A stretch of 64,000 bases of DNA. It comes from Chthoniobacterales bacterium. Its GTDB lineage: Bacteria > Verrucomicrobiota > Verrucomicrobiia > Chthoniobacterales > UBA10450. A program made the position numbers and the translations under genes. Shown in pieces: positions 49,837-57,844 of this stretch. The DNA lies in assembly GCA_035274845.1 (NCBI GenBank), contig DATENU010000019.1:1-64000 (forward strand), in the 5' to 3' direction. The notes below the pieces were generated by a model that worked only from the letters and a program-made list of their open reading frames with translations, was not told where the DNA came from and ran no database searches. Position 1 is the first letter of the stretch, and each line of letters opens with the position of its first letter.

Positions 49837-50307
49837 ATGGACGTTGATCTGCCACAAACCGCCTCGAAAACCGAGGGACCGCTCGTCAAACAATTCTCGA
49901 TTTTCCTGCCGAACAAGGTCGGGGCCATGCTCGATGTGGTGAAACTGCTGCACACCCACAACACCCATGTCGTCGCCATGAGCATTGCGGAGTCCACCGA
50001 CTCTGCCATCGCGCGGATCGTGGTAAGCGATCCGGAACGGGTCGAGGAATTGTTTCGGGAACACAACGTGGCTTTCGGGGTTTGTTCGATGGTGGTGGTG
50101 GAACTGCGCGAGGTGGCGACTCAGCTTGCGAAACTCCTGGCCGCGCTCCTGATGGCTGAGGTCAATGTGCATTTCACCTACCCGCTTTTGACCCATCCCC
50201 GGGGTTTCGCCGCCCTCGCCTTGCATGTCGACGACACCGACTGCGCGTCGTCCGTTCTCCTGGGGGAAGGCTTCAAGCTTCTCAGCCAGGCGGATATTTC
50301 GCGGTAG
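49837..50307 (+). CDS. ACT-domain protein
   Basis: 156 residues. Two ACT-like units: VKQFSIFLPNKVGAMLDVVKLLHTHNTHVVAMSIAESTDSAIARIVVSDPERVEELFREHNVAFGVCSMVVVEL, and LLAALLMAEVNVHFTYPLLTHPRGFAALALHVDDTDCASSVLLGEGFKLLSQADI. ACT domains bind amino acids. Proteins of this two-ACT type without a catalytic part are usually regulatory. No attached enzyme, so target unknown. Divergent from lysS. Confidence 0.85.
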   Translation: MDVDLPQTASKTEGPLVKQFSIFLPNKVGAMLDVVKLLHTHNTHVVAMSIAESTDSAIARIVVSDPERVEELFREHNVAFGVCSMVVVELREVATQLAKLLAALLMAEVNVHFTYPLLTHPRGFAALALHVDDTDCASSVLLGEGFKLLSQADISR

Positions 50308-50314
50308 GCTTCTT

Positions 50315-50376
50315 TCGTAATCGTGCTCGTGCTCGTGCTCGATCTGGCCGCGTTTCGATCACGAGCACGATTGCGA
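50315..50376. repeat. Inverted repeat with GTGCTC hexamer arm
   Basis: Left arm 50315-50344 contains three tandem GTGCTC units within TCGTAATCGTGCTCG...ATC; right arm 50357-50376 is GATCACGAGCACGATTGCGA. The right arm has one hexamer where the left has three. Sits in the leader of the 50439 gene. Confidence 0.75.
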
Positions 50377-50438
50377 TAGGATATTAATTTGAACGGTTTT
50401 GCGCCCGCACGAATCCAAGGCATAATTCCAGAAATCCT

Positions 50439-51578
50439 ATGGACGCAGAAACCGAGGCCATTTCTCCCACGCCGCCACCCGACAAGGTGTTTCGGATCGC
50501 CATGCTGGTGGTCCTGGCCTTTGGCGCGGCCGAAATTGCCGGGCTCAGTGTTTTTTACATTAACCGGTGGCGCACCGAATACATCGCGTCGCATCCGAAA
50601 GTAACGGCGCCGGCCGCGAGTCCAGCGGCATCGGCCCCGCCGGTGGCCGAAACCACCACGAGCCAGCCGGCCACGGCCCAATCCTCTCCGAGCTCCGCCG
50701 CGCTGTCGGTCGCGGAACAGCTCTTGAAGGAAGCGACGGAACTGCGCGACAAGGGCGACACGACGAGCGCTCTGGCCCGGCTTCAGGAAGCCGCTCAGCG
50801 CGATTCGAAAAACGCGAGAGTGTTTGCGGAAATGGCCATGATTTACGAGTCGATCCAGCTTCCCGACCGCGCGACCGAGACCTGGAAAAAAATCGAGGAG
50901 ATTGGTCCCTCGGCCGGCCCGCTTTATGAGCTGGCTGAAATGAAATTGAAAGCCGCGCCAACCACGCAGGCGCCCGCCACCACAACGGGCCCGGGCCTGA
51001 CCGGAACGGCACCGCTGGACGCAGGAACGACCCGGACCGACGCCGATGGCATCCCGGACGGCTCGACCTTCGGGATTACCGAACTGACCGCCACGGACAC
51101 GCCGGATCCCGAGGCGGATACCAACATGAAGCTGAAGATCAGCGTGAAAGTGAAGCCGAATACGCCGATCGATCATACGAAGGTAAAAATTCAGGTCTTC
51201 TTTTACGACACGGTTGATAACAAGGATGTCGTCCTGACGGACGCCGACGTCAGTTACGAATGGCTCACGCCTCATCACGATTGGAAGGACACAAATCCGG
51301 AGGTGCTGGCGGTAACTTACCTGCGGGCGAAGAAAACCGCGTCAACTGAAGCGGACCTGGCCGCCGCGGCGGCTTCCGTAACGCCGTCGGCGACGACGAA
51401 AAAGAAAACCACGGCGAAAAAAGACCAGGCCGCGCAGTCGCCCGGCGAAGGCGGTCACCGGAAATATTTGGGATATATCGTGCGCATTTATTACAACGAT
51501 CAGTTACAGGTCGCCCGCGCCGATCCCACCAAACTCCTGAACATTTTCCCGCCGCCTCTTAGTGCCCCTTCGCAGTGA
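50439..51578 (+). CDS. Membrane-anchored TPR-like protein
   Basis: 379 residues. One N-terminal membrane segment (VFRIAMLVVLAFGAAEIAGLSVFYI) after a short cytoplasmic tail, a Pro/Ala/Thr linker, a TPR-like pair (AEQLLKEATELRDKGDTTSALARLQEAAQRDSKNARVFAEMAMIYESIQLPDRATETWKKIEEI). Then a beta-rich domain (MKLKISVKVKPNTPIDHTKVKIQVFFYDTVDNKDVVLTDADVSYEWLTPHHDW ... YLGYIVRIYYNDQLQVARADP) interrupted by a low-complexity Lys/Thr stretch. Overlaps the next gene by one base (TGATG), so the two are likely coupled. Function unknown. Confidence 0.82.
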   Translation: MDAETEAISPTPPPDKVFRIAMLVVLAFGAAEIAGLSVFYINRWRTEYIASHPKVTAPAASPAASAPPVAETTTSQPATAQSSPSSAALSVAEQLLKEATELRDKGDTTSALARLQEAAQRDSKNARVFAEMAMIYESIQLPDRATETWKKIEEIGPSAGPLYELAEMKLKAAPTTQAPATTTGPGLTGTAPLDAGTTRTDADGIPDGSTFGITELTATDTPDPEADTNMKLKISVKVKPNTPIDHTKVKIQVFFYDTVDNKDVVLTDADVSYEWLTPHHDWKDTNPEVLAVTYLRAKKTASTEADLAAAAASVTPSATTKKKTTAKKDQAAQSPGEGGHRKYLGYIVRIYYNDQLQVARADPTKLLNIFPPPLSAPSQ

Positions 51579-52327
51579 TGCAATTGCTCATCGTCCACGA
51601 CGACGCTGAGGTTGGGGAACAATTGGCGGGAATGGTGGCCGACTACACGAGCCACCAGTGCGATCTGGTCGCGAATGACGCGGCGGCGCTCCGCTGGGCG
51701 CAGACCCACGCGCGCTGCGATCTCCTTCTTGCCCAATTGGAGGGTAGCGGTGTCGATGGTCTTTCTCTCGGCGGGGTGCTGAGTGAAATTTTTCCAGGGT
51801 TGCAGGTATTATTTCTGCCTGCGTATTCCGCGGCCGAACGGTGTCTCGACATCGCGAGGACGAAGGTTTTTCCGGAACCGATCGATGGAGAACGCGTGCT
51901 GGGAGCGATCGAAGCCGCGGCGAACCCGCGGGAAACGGACGCGGATTTGTTTCACGTTCTCGATGTCTTGCAGATGTGCTGCCTGAGCCAGCGGACTGGC
52001 GCGGTGCAAATCGTGAAGGGGGAGCGGAGCGGGATTGTCTATCTGCGGGAGGGCAAGATTGTGCACGCGGAGGGCGCGGTCACGCGTGGCCGAGAGGCGC
52101 TCCTGCAAATCGCCGGTTGGGACGAGGTTGAATTTGCCTACGATTCCGAAGCGCGCGTCCCGGAGACAATCTTCCTGTCGTGGACCGAGGCCCTTGTCGA
52201 GGTAGCTCCTCCCAAAGAGGAGAAGCGGGAGAAGGCCAGCTCGCCTTCCAAGAGGCCGGAACCCCGGCCCGTGGAACCGCCACGGCCGAAGAAGCGCGGG
52301 TTTTTTGCCGGGCTCCTGCGCAGTTAA
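51578..52327 (+). CDS. Degenerate receiver plus DUF4388-type protein
   Basis: 249 residues from the ATG at 51578, which shares one base with the previous stop; a GTG at 51575 is an alternative. Residues 1-115 have the receiver fold (MQLLIVHDDAEVGEQLAG) but the phosphoacceptor position is Gln (DLLLAQLEGSGVDG), the switch residue Pro (FLPAY) and the Lys a Glu (VFPEPID), so it cannot be phosphorylated in the usual way. Residues about 125-205 match DUF4388/PATAN (LFHVLDVLQMCCLSQRTGAVQIVKGERSGIVYLREGKIVHAEGAVTRGREAL). Ends in a Pro/Lys-rich tail. Probably a protein-interaction adaptor. Confidence 0.83.
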   Translation: MQLLIVHDDAEVGEQLAGMVADYTSHQCDLVANDAAALRWAQTHARCDLLLAQLEGSGVDGLSLGGVLSEIFPGLQVLFLPAYSAAERCLDIARTKVFPEPIDGERVLGAIEAAANPRETDADLFHVLDVLQMCCLSQRTGAVQIVKGERSGIVYLREGKIVHAEGAVTRGREALLQIAGWDEVEFAYDSEARVPETIFLSWTEALVEVAPPKEEKREKASSPSKRPEPRPVEPPRPKKRGFFAGLLRS

Positions 52328-52389
52328 AAGATTGCCGCCAGCCAGTGCCTTCTTTCTTCCCTGAGCGAGATGCGTTATTCTGAAACCCG

Positions 52390-53265
52390 ATGAAATGGTC
52401 CCTCAGCCTGATCACGGTTTTTTTTCTAACGGTTAACGCGCCCGCGCAAATCCAGGTGGAACTAAAATTTCAACGGCTGCAATACATTGCCCACGAGCCG
52501 ATCCTCGCCACGGTCAAGATCGCGAACTTCTCCGGACGCGACATCGATCTCCGGGACGACAGCGGCCACCAATGGTTCGGTTTCGAAATCAATTCGAGCG
52601 AAGGCCGCCTCCTGGCGCCTCTCAGCCAGGCTGCACCAGAGCCCGCTCTTCACGTCGAGGCCGGCAAAACCGTCACCCGAAAGATCAACCTGACTTCTCT
52701 TTTCCCGGTGCAGGATTTCGGTTCCTACCATGTCCGGGCGAACGTTTATTTTCCCGATCTCAACAAATTCTTCTATTCCGCGACCAAGGTTTTCCAGGTG
52801 TCCGATGCGCGCCCGATCTGGCAAAAGACCGTGGGGATTCCGGAGAACACGGCCGGAGCAGGGGAGGTGCGGACGTTCTCGCTTCTCTCGAATCGCTTCC
52901 CCGATTACACCTCTCTTTATGTGCGGGTGGAAAACAAGGACCGGGGCGTGGTTTACACCACTTACTCGTTAGGCCGAACCATCGCGAACGACGAGCCGCA
53001 GGCCGAACTCGACCGCGCCAACCAGCTTCACGTTCTTCATTGCGCCGCCCCCCGAACCTGGAGTTATTCTCATGTGGGACTGAATGGGGAACTCCTGGCG
53101 CACTCAACTTTTCTCGAAACAAAATCGCGTCCGCGTTTGCGACACACGGCGGATGGCGTTATCGCGGTGCGTGGTGGAATGCTTTACGTTCCTGTGGCTG
53201 AATCGAAGCGCAGTCCCGCGCCGAAAGTATCCAACCGTCCTCCGCACCCCGTGGCGGACGATTAG
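52390..53265 (+). CDS. Secreted protein of unknown function
   Basis: 291 residues, signal peptide MKWSLSLITVFFLTVNAPAQ. The mature protein begins like an Ig-like beta-sandwich (IQVELKFQRLQYIAHEPILATVKIANFSGRDIDLRDDSGHQWFGFEINSSEGRLL) and continues with LFPVQDFGSYHVRANVYFPDLNKFFYSATKVFQVSDARPIWQKTVGIPE. The later half reads SLYVRVENKDRGVVYTTYSLGR. No catalytic motif. It lies 21 bp before the amidase gene and may be transcribed with it, which suggests an envelope role. Confidence 0.8.
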   Translation: MKWSLSLITVFFLTVNAPAQIQVELKFQRLQYIAHEPILATVKIANFSGRDIDLRDDSGHQWFGFEINSSEGRLLAPLSQAAPEPALHVEAGKTVTRKINLTSLFPVQDFGSYHVRANVYFPDLNKFFYSATKVFQVSDARPIWQKTVGIPENTAGAGEVRTFSLLSNRFPDYTSLYVRVENKDRGVVYTTYSLGRTIANDEPQAELDRANQLHVLHCAAPRTWSYSHVGLNGELLAHSTFLETKSRPRLRHTADGVIAVRGGMLYVPVAESKRSPAPKVSNRPPHPVADD

Positions 53266-53286
53266 AAGCACCGTTAATTCTCAGCG

Positions 53287-54105
53287 ATGAATCGATTTCA
53301 TTTTTCCTGGAGCCGCTGCGCTCTGCTTGCGCTTTTCCTGGCGCTGGCCTCGTCCGGTTACGGCCAATCCCGCACCATTATAATCGATGCCGGGCACGGC
53401 GGTTTTGACCGCGGAGGCGTTCCCGGCCAGCGGATCAGCGAGAAAGATAAGGCGCTCGATGTTGCCCAGCGTTTGAAGCGGATCCTGCAGGCCCAGGGGT
53501 ATCGCGTAATCATGACCCGGGACAGCGACGTCTTTATCCCCCTGGGAACGCGGACCGCGATCGCGAACAATTACCGGGGAGCGAGCTTCGTCTCGATTCA
53601 TTTCAACTGCGCCTCCCGCGTGGGAGCGAACGGGATCGAGACTTATTATTATCGTTCCGACAGCGCGTCGCTCGCGGCCAGCATTCATCGCAACGTCGTT
53701 TCCATTTCGCCTTCGGAAAATCGCGGAATCCGCCGGCGCGGTTTTTATGTCCTGCGGCGCACCGCGATTCCCTCGGTTTTGGTGGAATGCGGGTTCCTGA
53801 CCAATCCGACCGAGGGGCGGCTCGCCTTGAGCGCGGAATATCGCCAAAGCCTGGCGGAGCAAATCGCGCGGGGCATTAACCGGCAACCTCCGATGTCTTC
53901 CAAGCCCCTCACGGCCAGTTTGAGAAGTCTGTCGCTCGGGAACGACTTCGTGCGCGTTCCGCCGGAAAGTTCCGGCCACCGGAAGAAGTCGAAGTCGTCG
54001 AAATCCTCGAAGTCCTCGCGCAAGAGCAAGAAATCTAAGAGCAGCGATAGCGACAGCGACAAGCCGAAGAAGAAAAAATCGAAGAAGAAGAAGTCGGAGG
54101 ATTAA
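53287..54105 (+). CDS. N-acetylmuramoyl-L-alanine amidase (Amidase_3)
   Basis: 272 residues. Signal peptide SRCALLALFLALASSGYGQ. Catalytic domain: TIIIDAGHGGFDRGGVPGQRISEKDKALDVAQRLKRIL (first zinc His), an Arg/Asp block MTRDSDVFIPLGTRTAIAN, SIHFNC (second His), and catalytic Glu in VLVECGFLTNPTEGRLAL. Cleaves the stem peptide from MurNAc in the periplasm. The last 40 residues are a Lys/Ser/Asp repeat (KSSKSSKSSRKSKKSKSSDSDSD, shown in part), a highly charged tail that could hold the enzyme on acidic polymers. The stop adjoins the next start. Confidence 0.92.
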   Translation: MNRFHFSWSRCALLALFLALASSGYGQSRTIIIDAGHGGFDRGGVPGQRISEKDKALDVAQRLKRILQAQGYRVIMTRDSDVFIPLGTRTAIANNYRGASFVSIHFNCASRVGANGIETYYYRSDSASLAASIHRNVVSISPSENRGIRRRGFYVLRRTAIPSVLVECGFLTNPTEGRLALSAEYRQSLAEQIARGINRQPPMSSKPLTASLRSLSLGNDFVRVPPESSGHRKKSKSSKSSKSSRKSKKSKSSDSDSDKPKKKKSKKKKSED

Positions 54106-55590
54106 TTGGAATCGCCGATCGTAAGTTCTGCGGCCATGCGGGCGGCGGAAGAGGCCGCATTTGCCAACGGTGTCGAGGTGGAAGCATTGATGGATCGCGC
54201 CGGCGCCGGTGTTGCCCGGACAGTCCGGCAATTCTTTCCTGAGCCGGGCAAAGCGCTCGTCTTCGTCGGGAAAGGCCACAACGGCGGTGATGCGCTCGTG
54301 GCGGCCAGGTGTTTGAAGGAGGCGGGATGGGAAATCGATCTGCGTCTGGTTTTTCCCGAGAACGATTGCGCGGAATTGACCCGCAAGAAGCTGGAGGAAT
54401 GCAGGACGGCCGAGCGTTCGATCGTCGATGGACTCGCAGAAATGCGTCCCTCGGCTTCCATCATTCTCGATGGCGTGCTGGGGCTTGGGTCGAAACACCT
54501 TTTGCGGGAACCCGTCCGGACAGCCGCGCAGGAAATCAATCGTCTTCGACGCGAGGAAAGGATGTTCGTTTTCGCGGTCGATTTGCCAACCGGGCTCGAC
54601 GGGGACAACGGCGACAGCGATCCGGATTGCGTCGTGGCTGATTTTACCAGCACGATCGCATTCGCAAAGCACGGCCTGGTGGCGGACCGGGTGATCGATC
54701 TCGTCGGGCGGATTGCGGTCGTTCCGCTGGCCGATCTGGTCACTCCACAGGTTCCGGCGAACGATCTCCTGGCCACCGACCAATCGCTCCGCGCGCTTTT
54801 GCCGAGACGAAGATTCGGCGCCTACAAGAATGAGTTCGGAAGGATCGGCGTCGTCGCCGGGTCGCCGGGATTTATCGGCGCGGCGCTGATGACCGCGCAG
54901 GGCGCGTTGCGTTCGGGCGCGGGTCTGGTCGAAGTTTTTGTCCCGAAAGAGATTTATCCGATTGTGGCCGCGGCCGCGCCGGCCGAGGCCATGGTCAAGG
55001 CCGTTCGCTCGTACCGGGATTTGTTGGAGGAGAAGATCGACGTCTGGGCGGTGGGACCCGGCTTGGGCAAATCGCAGGCAAAAGATGTCCTGCGGCTAAT
55101 CGAGCGCGCGACCGCCCCGATGGTGGTTGATGCCGACGGTCTGAACATCGTGTCGGACGACGTTGAAGTCCTGAAACGTTGCGCCGGTCCCCGCCTTCTC
55201 ACGCCGCATCCCGGCGAAATGAAACGGCTGATGGATCCGGGCAAAATGTCACGCGCCGGCCTCGCCCGCAGTTTCACCGATTTGTTTCCGGTGACTCTGC
55301 TGCTCAAGGGGGCCCGGACGGTTGTCTGCGAACGCGGGAAGCCGCTCAGTTACAACTCAACCGGGAATCCGGGCATGGCGACCGGCGGGATGGGGGATGT
55401 GCTTACCGGCGTTTGTGCCGGTTTGATGGGCCAGGGAGTTTCGTTATACGACGTGGCCCGAATCGGCGCGTGGGCCTGCGGCCGTGCGTCAGAGGTCGCG
55501 ATCGTCGAGCGCGGCCAAACCGAACAATCGTTGTTGCCGCGCGACGTCCTCGACAATCTCGGCGCCGCGTTCTGGGAATTGCTTCTGTAG
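54106..55590 (+). CDS. nnr: Bifunctional NAD(P)H-hydrate epimerase / ADP-dependent dehydratase
   Basis: 494 residues from TTG 54106, with GTCGGAGG correctly spaced before it; no intergenic gap to the amidase. The N-terminal half is the epimerase: SSAAMRAAEEAAFANGVEVEALMDRAGAGVARTV, VFVGKGHNGGDALVAARCL, DLPTGLDGDNGD. The C-terminal half is the dehydratase: RFGAYKNEFGRIGVVAGSPGFIGAALMTAQGALRSGAGLVEVF, VVDADGLNI, TPHPGEMKRLM, GNPGMATGGMGDVLTG (ATP/ADP site). Repairs damaged NAD(P)HX. The TAG stop is part of the palindrome that follows. Confidence 0.95.
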   Translation: MESPIVSSAAMRAAEEAAFANGVEVEALMDRAGAGVARTVRQFFPEPGKALVFVGKGHNGGDALVAARCLKEAGWEIDLRLVFPENDCAELTRKKLEECRTAERSIVDGLAEMRPSASIILDGVLGLGSKHLLREPVRTAAQEINRLRREERMFVFAVDLPTGLDGDNGDSDPDCVVADFTSTIAFAKHGLVADRVIDLVGRIAVVPLADLVTPQVPANDLLATDQSLRALLPRRRFGAYKNEFGRIGVVAGSPGFIGAALMTAQGALRSGAGLVEVFVPKEIYPIVAAAAPAEAMVKAVRSYRDLLEEKIDVWAVGPGLGKSQAKDVLRLIERATAPMVVDADGLNIVSDDVEVLKRCAGPRLLTPHPGEMKRLMDPGKMSRAGLARSFTDLFPVTLLLKGARTVVCERGKPLSYNSTGNPGMATGGMGDVLTGVCAGLMGQGVSLYDVARIGAWACGRASEVAIVERGQTEQSLLPRDVLDNLGAAFWELLL

Positions 55591-55696
55591 CCGCTTCGCT
55601 GTGCGAAGCGAACGTGGGAGGCGCCTTTGGGCGGCGACCCGATCAGGGCGAAGACCGCCCCGCCTCGGCGTCGCCCACAGGGCGACGGCTACAGAA
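55583..55696. repeat. TTCTGTAGCCGC palindromic element at the nnr stop
   Basis: TTCTGTAGCC (55583-55592) and GGCTACAGAA (55687-55696) ends with CGCTTCGCTGTGCGAAGCG and GTCGCCCACAGGGCGAC inside, the same blocks as 48067-48150 plus an extra central hairpin. The left TAG (55588-55590) is the nnr stop; the right end is 2 bp from the stop of the convergent TPR gene. Confidence 0.85.
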
Positions 55697-55698
55697 GA

Positions 55699-57729
55699 TC
55701 AAGGTTTGGCCAGGAGTTTCTGAAAACGGGGATCATTCCGGATTGGGTCCCATTGCCAGCGTGAGCGCAGATCGCTGGCCGTGATGCAGCAATTCGTGTT
55801 GTCGACCTGGCCGGGCGTGGCGAGCAAACGTTCCAAAAGCGGTAACGCGGAATCGGCATCGCCCGTCCGCGCATAGATCATTGCCAAAAATCCGTTTACC
55901 CAAGGTCCGTCCACCGCGTCCTTGGATTCGGGCAAAAGCTCGACGGCCCGCCGGCCTTCCCGGATTGCTTCTTCCTTTCGGCCCATAAACGAATAGAGCA
56001 GGCCGAGATTGGCGTGGCGCACGCCGTTGCCGGGGGCCTCCTGGACCGCCTTTTCGAAATCGGGCAAAGCCGCCGCGAATTGGGTTTGGGTGGCGGCGAG
56101 ATCGCCGCGGGCGAGGGCAACGCATCCGCGATAAAAGCTCTTTGGCGTCGGGAGACCGTTTGATTCGAAGACGTCGAGCGGACAGGAGCTCATGGCCATT
56201 TCGGCGGCCGCGAAATCGCGTTCGATCATGGCCAAATCCCAGCGCGCCCTCGTGACCAGGCCCGCGGGATCGATTCCCGGTGAGATTTGCGCCAGGACCG
56301 CTTTCAGCGGAGCGGTTTTTCCAGTCGAGTAAAAATCGATGTAGGCCCGGTTGATCTTATAGTTGGCCGATTCCGGCGCGAGAGTGACCACGCGATCGTA
56401 AGCCCGCGCGGCCTGCGGCCAGTCGTGAAGAATCGCGTAGGTAAAGGCGATTTCGAGGGCGACGTGCACATTGCCCGGGTCCACCGCCTGGGTAGTCTTC
56501 AGCAGTTCCAGGTTTTCCTTGAACTGACCCTGCCGGCGGAGAATCGCGGCCCTGAAGTAACCGATGTCGCTGTCGTTCGGCAACGCGGCCGCGGCGATCC
56601 TAAATTCCTCGAGCGCCTTTTCGTAATTGGCCTCCGCCCAATAATAATAAAGTCCGAAGGCGAGATGGCCTTCGCCCAGGTCGGGGCTGAGTTCGAGCGC
56701 TTTTTCGGCGGCTGTCTTCATGCGCGCTTTGCGGTCATCCGTCGGGTAGAACCAGCGATAAATCCGCGCCTCGGTGGCGGCGAGGCGGGCATAGGCCAGC
56801 GCGAAAGAAGGATCGTGCTGGATGGCATCGGTATAGAGTTCCTCTGCCACCTTGTAGGCTTCGAAAAGCCGATCGGGATTTGATTCATACGTCCGCGCCT
56901 TGAGGTAAAGCACGTAGGCGTCGGGGTTTTTCGTCGGTTTGGTTTCGACGCGGCCCTTTTCTTCCGGGCTCAGGGTGGCCCGAAGCTCTGAGGCAATTTC
57001 CGAGGCCAGCTCGCCCTGGAGCCCGAGCGAATCCGCCAGCGGACGGTCGTAACGTTTCGCCCAGAGATGGCGATCGTTCCGCGCATCGATGAGCTGCACG
57101 GTAACCACCACCCGGTTTTCCCCGCGGCGCACACTCCCTTCCAGCACATTGACCACTCCCAGGGCCTGCGCGATTTGCGGCAGGTTCTTCTTCGTCGCGC
57201 CCCGGTAGGGCATGACCGACGTCCGGCTGATCACCTTCAGTTCGTGAATTTTTGCGAGGCTGGTCAGGATATCATCCTGGATTCCATCGGCAAAAAAGGC
57301 GTTCTCCTTGTCGTCGCTGAAATTTTCAAAAGGAAGGACCGCGATACTTTTTTCCGGCGCGCCGCCCGCCGTTTCAGCGGGGTGCAGGCGTTGATAAAGG
57401 AGAAAGGCAACCGTGCAGGCGAGCACTCCGATAATCAGTCCGTTCAGCTTTTGGCCGGTCTGCTTCTTGATCGATTCCTGGGGAGCGACATCTTCGGTCC
57501 GCCTGATCCCTTCGGGAGTCAATTCGTAAGCCCAGGCGAGAATCACGGCGACAGGGAACCCGAAGGCGAGGAGAACGACAACGAGCCGGACGCACCATCT
57601 CGGGATTTCCAGAACCGGAAAGGTCGCAGCCGCGATCTGGATGATGAGCCATGCGACGACCGCATAGGCGACGGCAACGCGGTAAACATTACGCCGTCGC
57701 AGCTCGGTGAAGAATGCCTTGGGATTCAT
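55699..57729 (-). CDS. TPR protein with membrane anchor and FlgO/TolB-N-like domain
   Basis: 676 residues. N-terminus MNPKAFFTELRRRNVYRVAVAYAVVAWLIIQIAAATFPVLEIP, with two or three membrane segments and VVVLLAFGFPVAVILAWAYELTPEGIRRT, a hallmark of a family that often carries adenylate cyclases. Then a periplasmic domain KSIAVLPFENFSDDKENAFFADGIQDDILTSLAKIHELKVISRTSV, NVLEGSVRRGENRVVVTVQLIDARNDRHLWAKRYDR. Then about nine TPR-like units to the end (WKLLA-type end FQKLLAKP). No cyclase catalytic domain here. Probably scaffolding or sensing; function unknown. Confidence 0.9.
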   Translation of the reverse strand: MNPKAFFTELRRRNVYRVAVAYAVVAWLIIQIAAATFPVLEIPRWCVRLVVVLLAFGFPVAVILAWAYELTPEGIRRTEDVAPQESIKKQTGQKLNGLIIGVLACTVAFLLYQRLHPAETAGGAPEKSIAVLPFENFSDDKENAFFADGIQDDILTSLAKIHELKVISRTSVMPYRGATKKNLPQIAQALGVVNVLEGSVRRGENRVVVTVQLIDARNDRHLWAKRYDRPLADSLGLQGELASEIASELRATLSPEEKGRVETKPTKNPDAYVLYLKARTYESNPDRLFEAYKVAEELYTDAIQHDPSFALAYARLAATEARIYRWFYPTDDRKARMKTAAEKALELSPDLGEGHLAFGLYYYWAEANYEKALEEFRIAAAALPNDSDIGYFRAAILRRQGQFKENLELLKTTQAVDPGNVHVALEIAFTYAILHDWPQAARAYDRVVTLAPESANYKINRAYIDFYSTGKTAPLKAVLAQISPGIDPAGLVTRARWDLAMIERDFAAAEMAMSSCPLDVFESNGLPTPKSFYRGCVALARGDLAATQTQFAAALPDFEKAVQEAPGNGVRHANLGLLYSFMGRKEEAIREGRRAVELLPESKDAVDGPWVNGFLAMIYARTGDADSALPLLERLLATPGQVDNTNCCITASDLRSRWQWDPIRNDPRFQKLLAKP

Positions 57730-57799
57730 GCGATTCGCGGAGAATAACTACCGCGCTTCTAACGCATAGCGAGTCAAAAGCACGGCGAGCGCCGCAGCC

Positions 57800-57827
57800 C
57801 ATCGAGCGGCGGAGCGCTCGATCCACC
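57800..57827. repeat. CATCGAGCG...CGATCCACC element before uvrB
   Basis: ATCGAGCG-GCG-GAGCGCTCGAT followed by CCACC, a short member of the GGTGGATCG family (14313, 26326). Lies 18 bp before the uvrB start; no Shine-Dalgarno is seen after it. Confidence 0.6.
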
Positions 57828-57844
57828 TTGTGCTATTTTGCTTG

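Noticed and set aside
53281-54783. 500-codon minus-strand frame over amidase and nnr
   Set aside because: It spans two clearly real plus-strand genes and has no recognisable domain.
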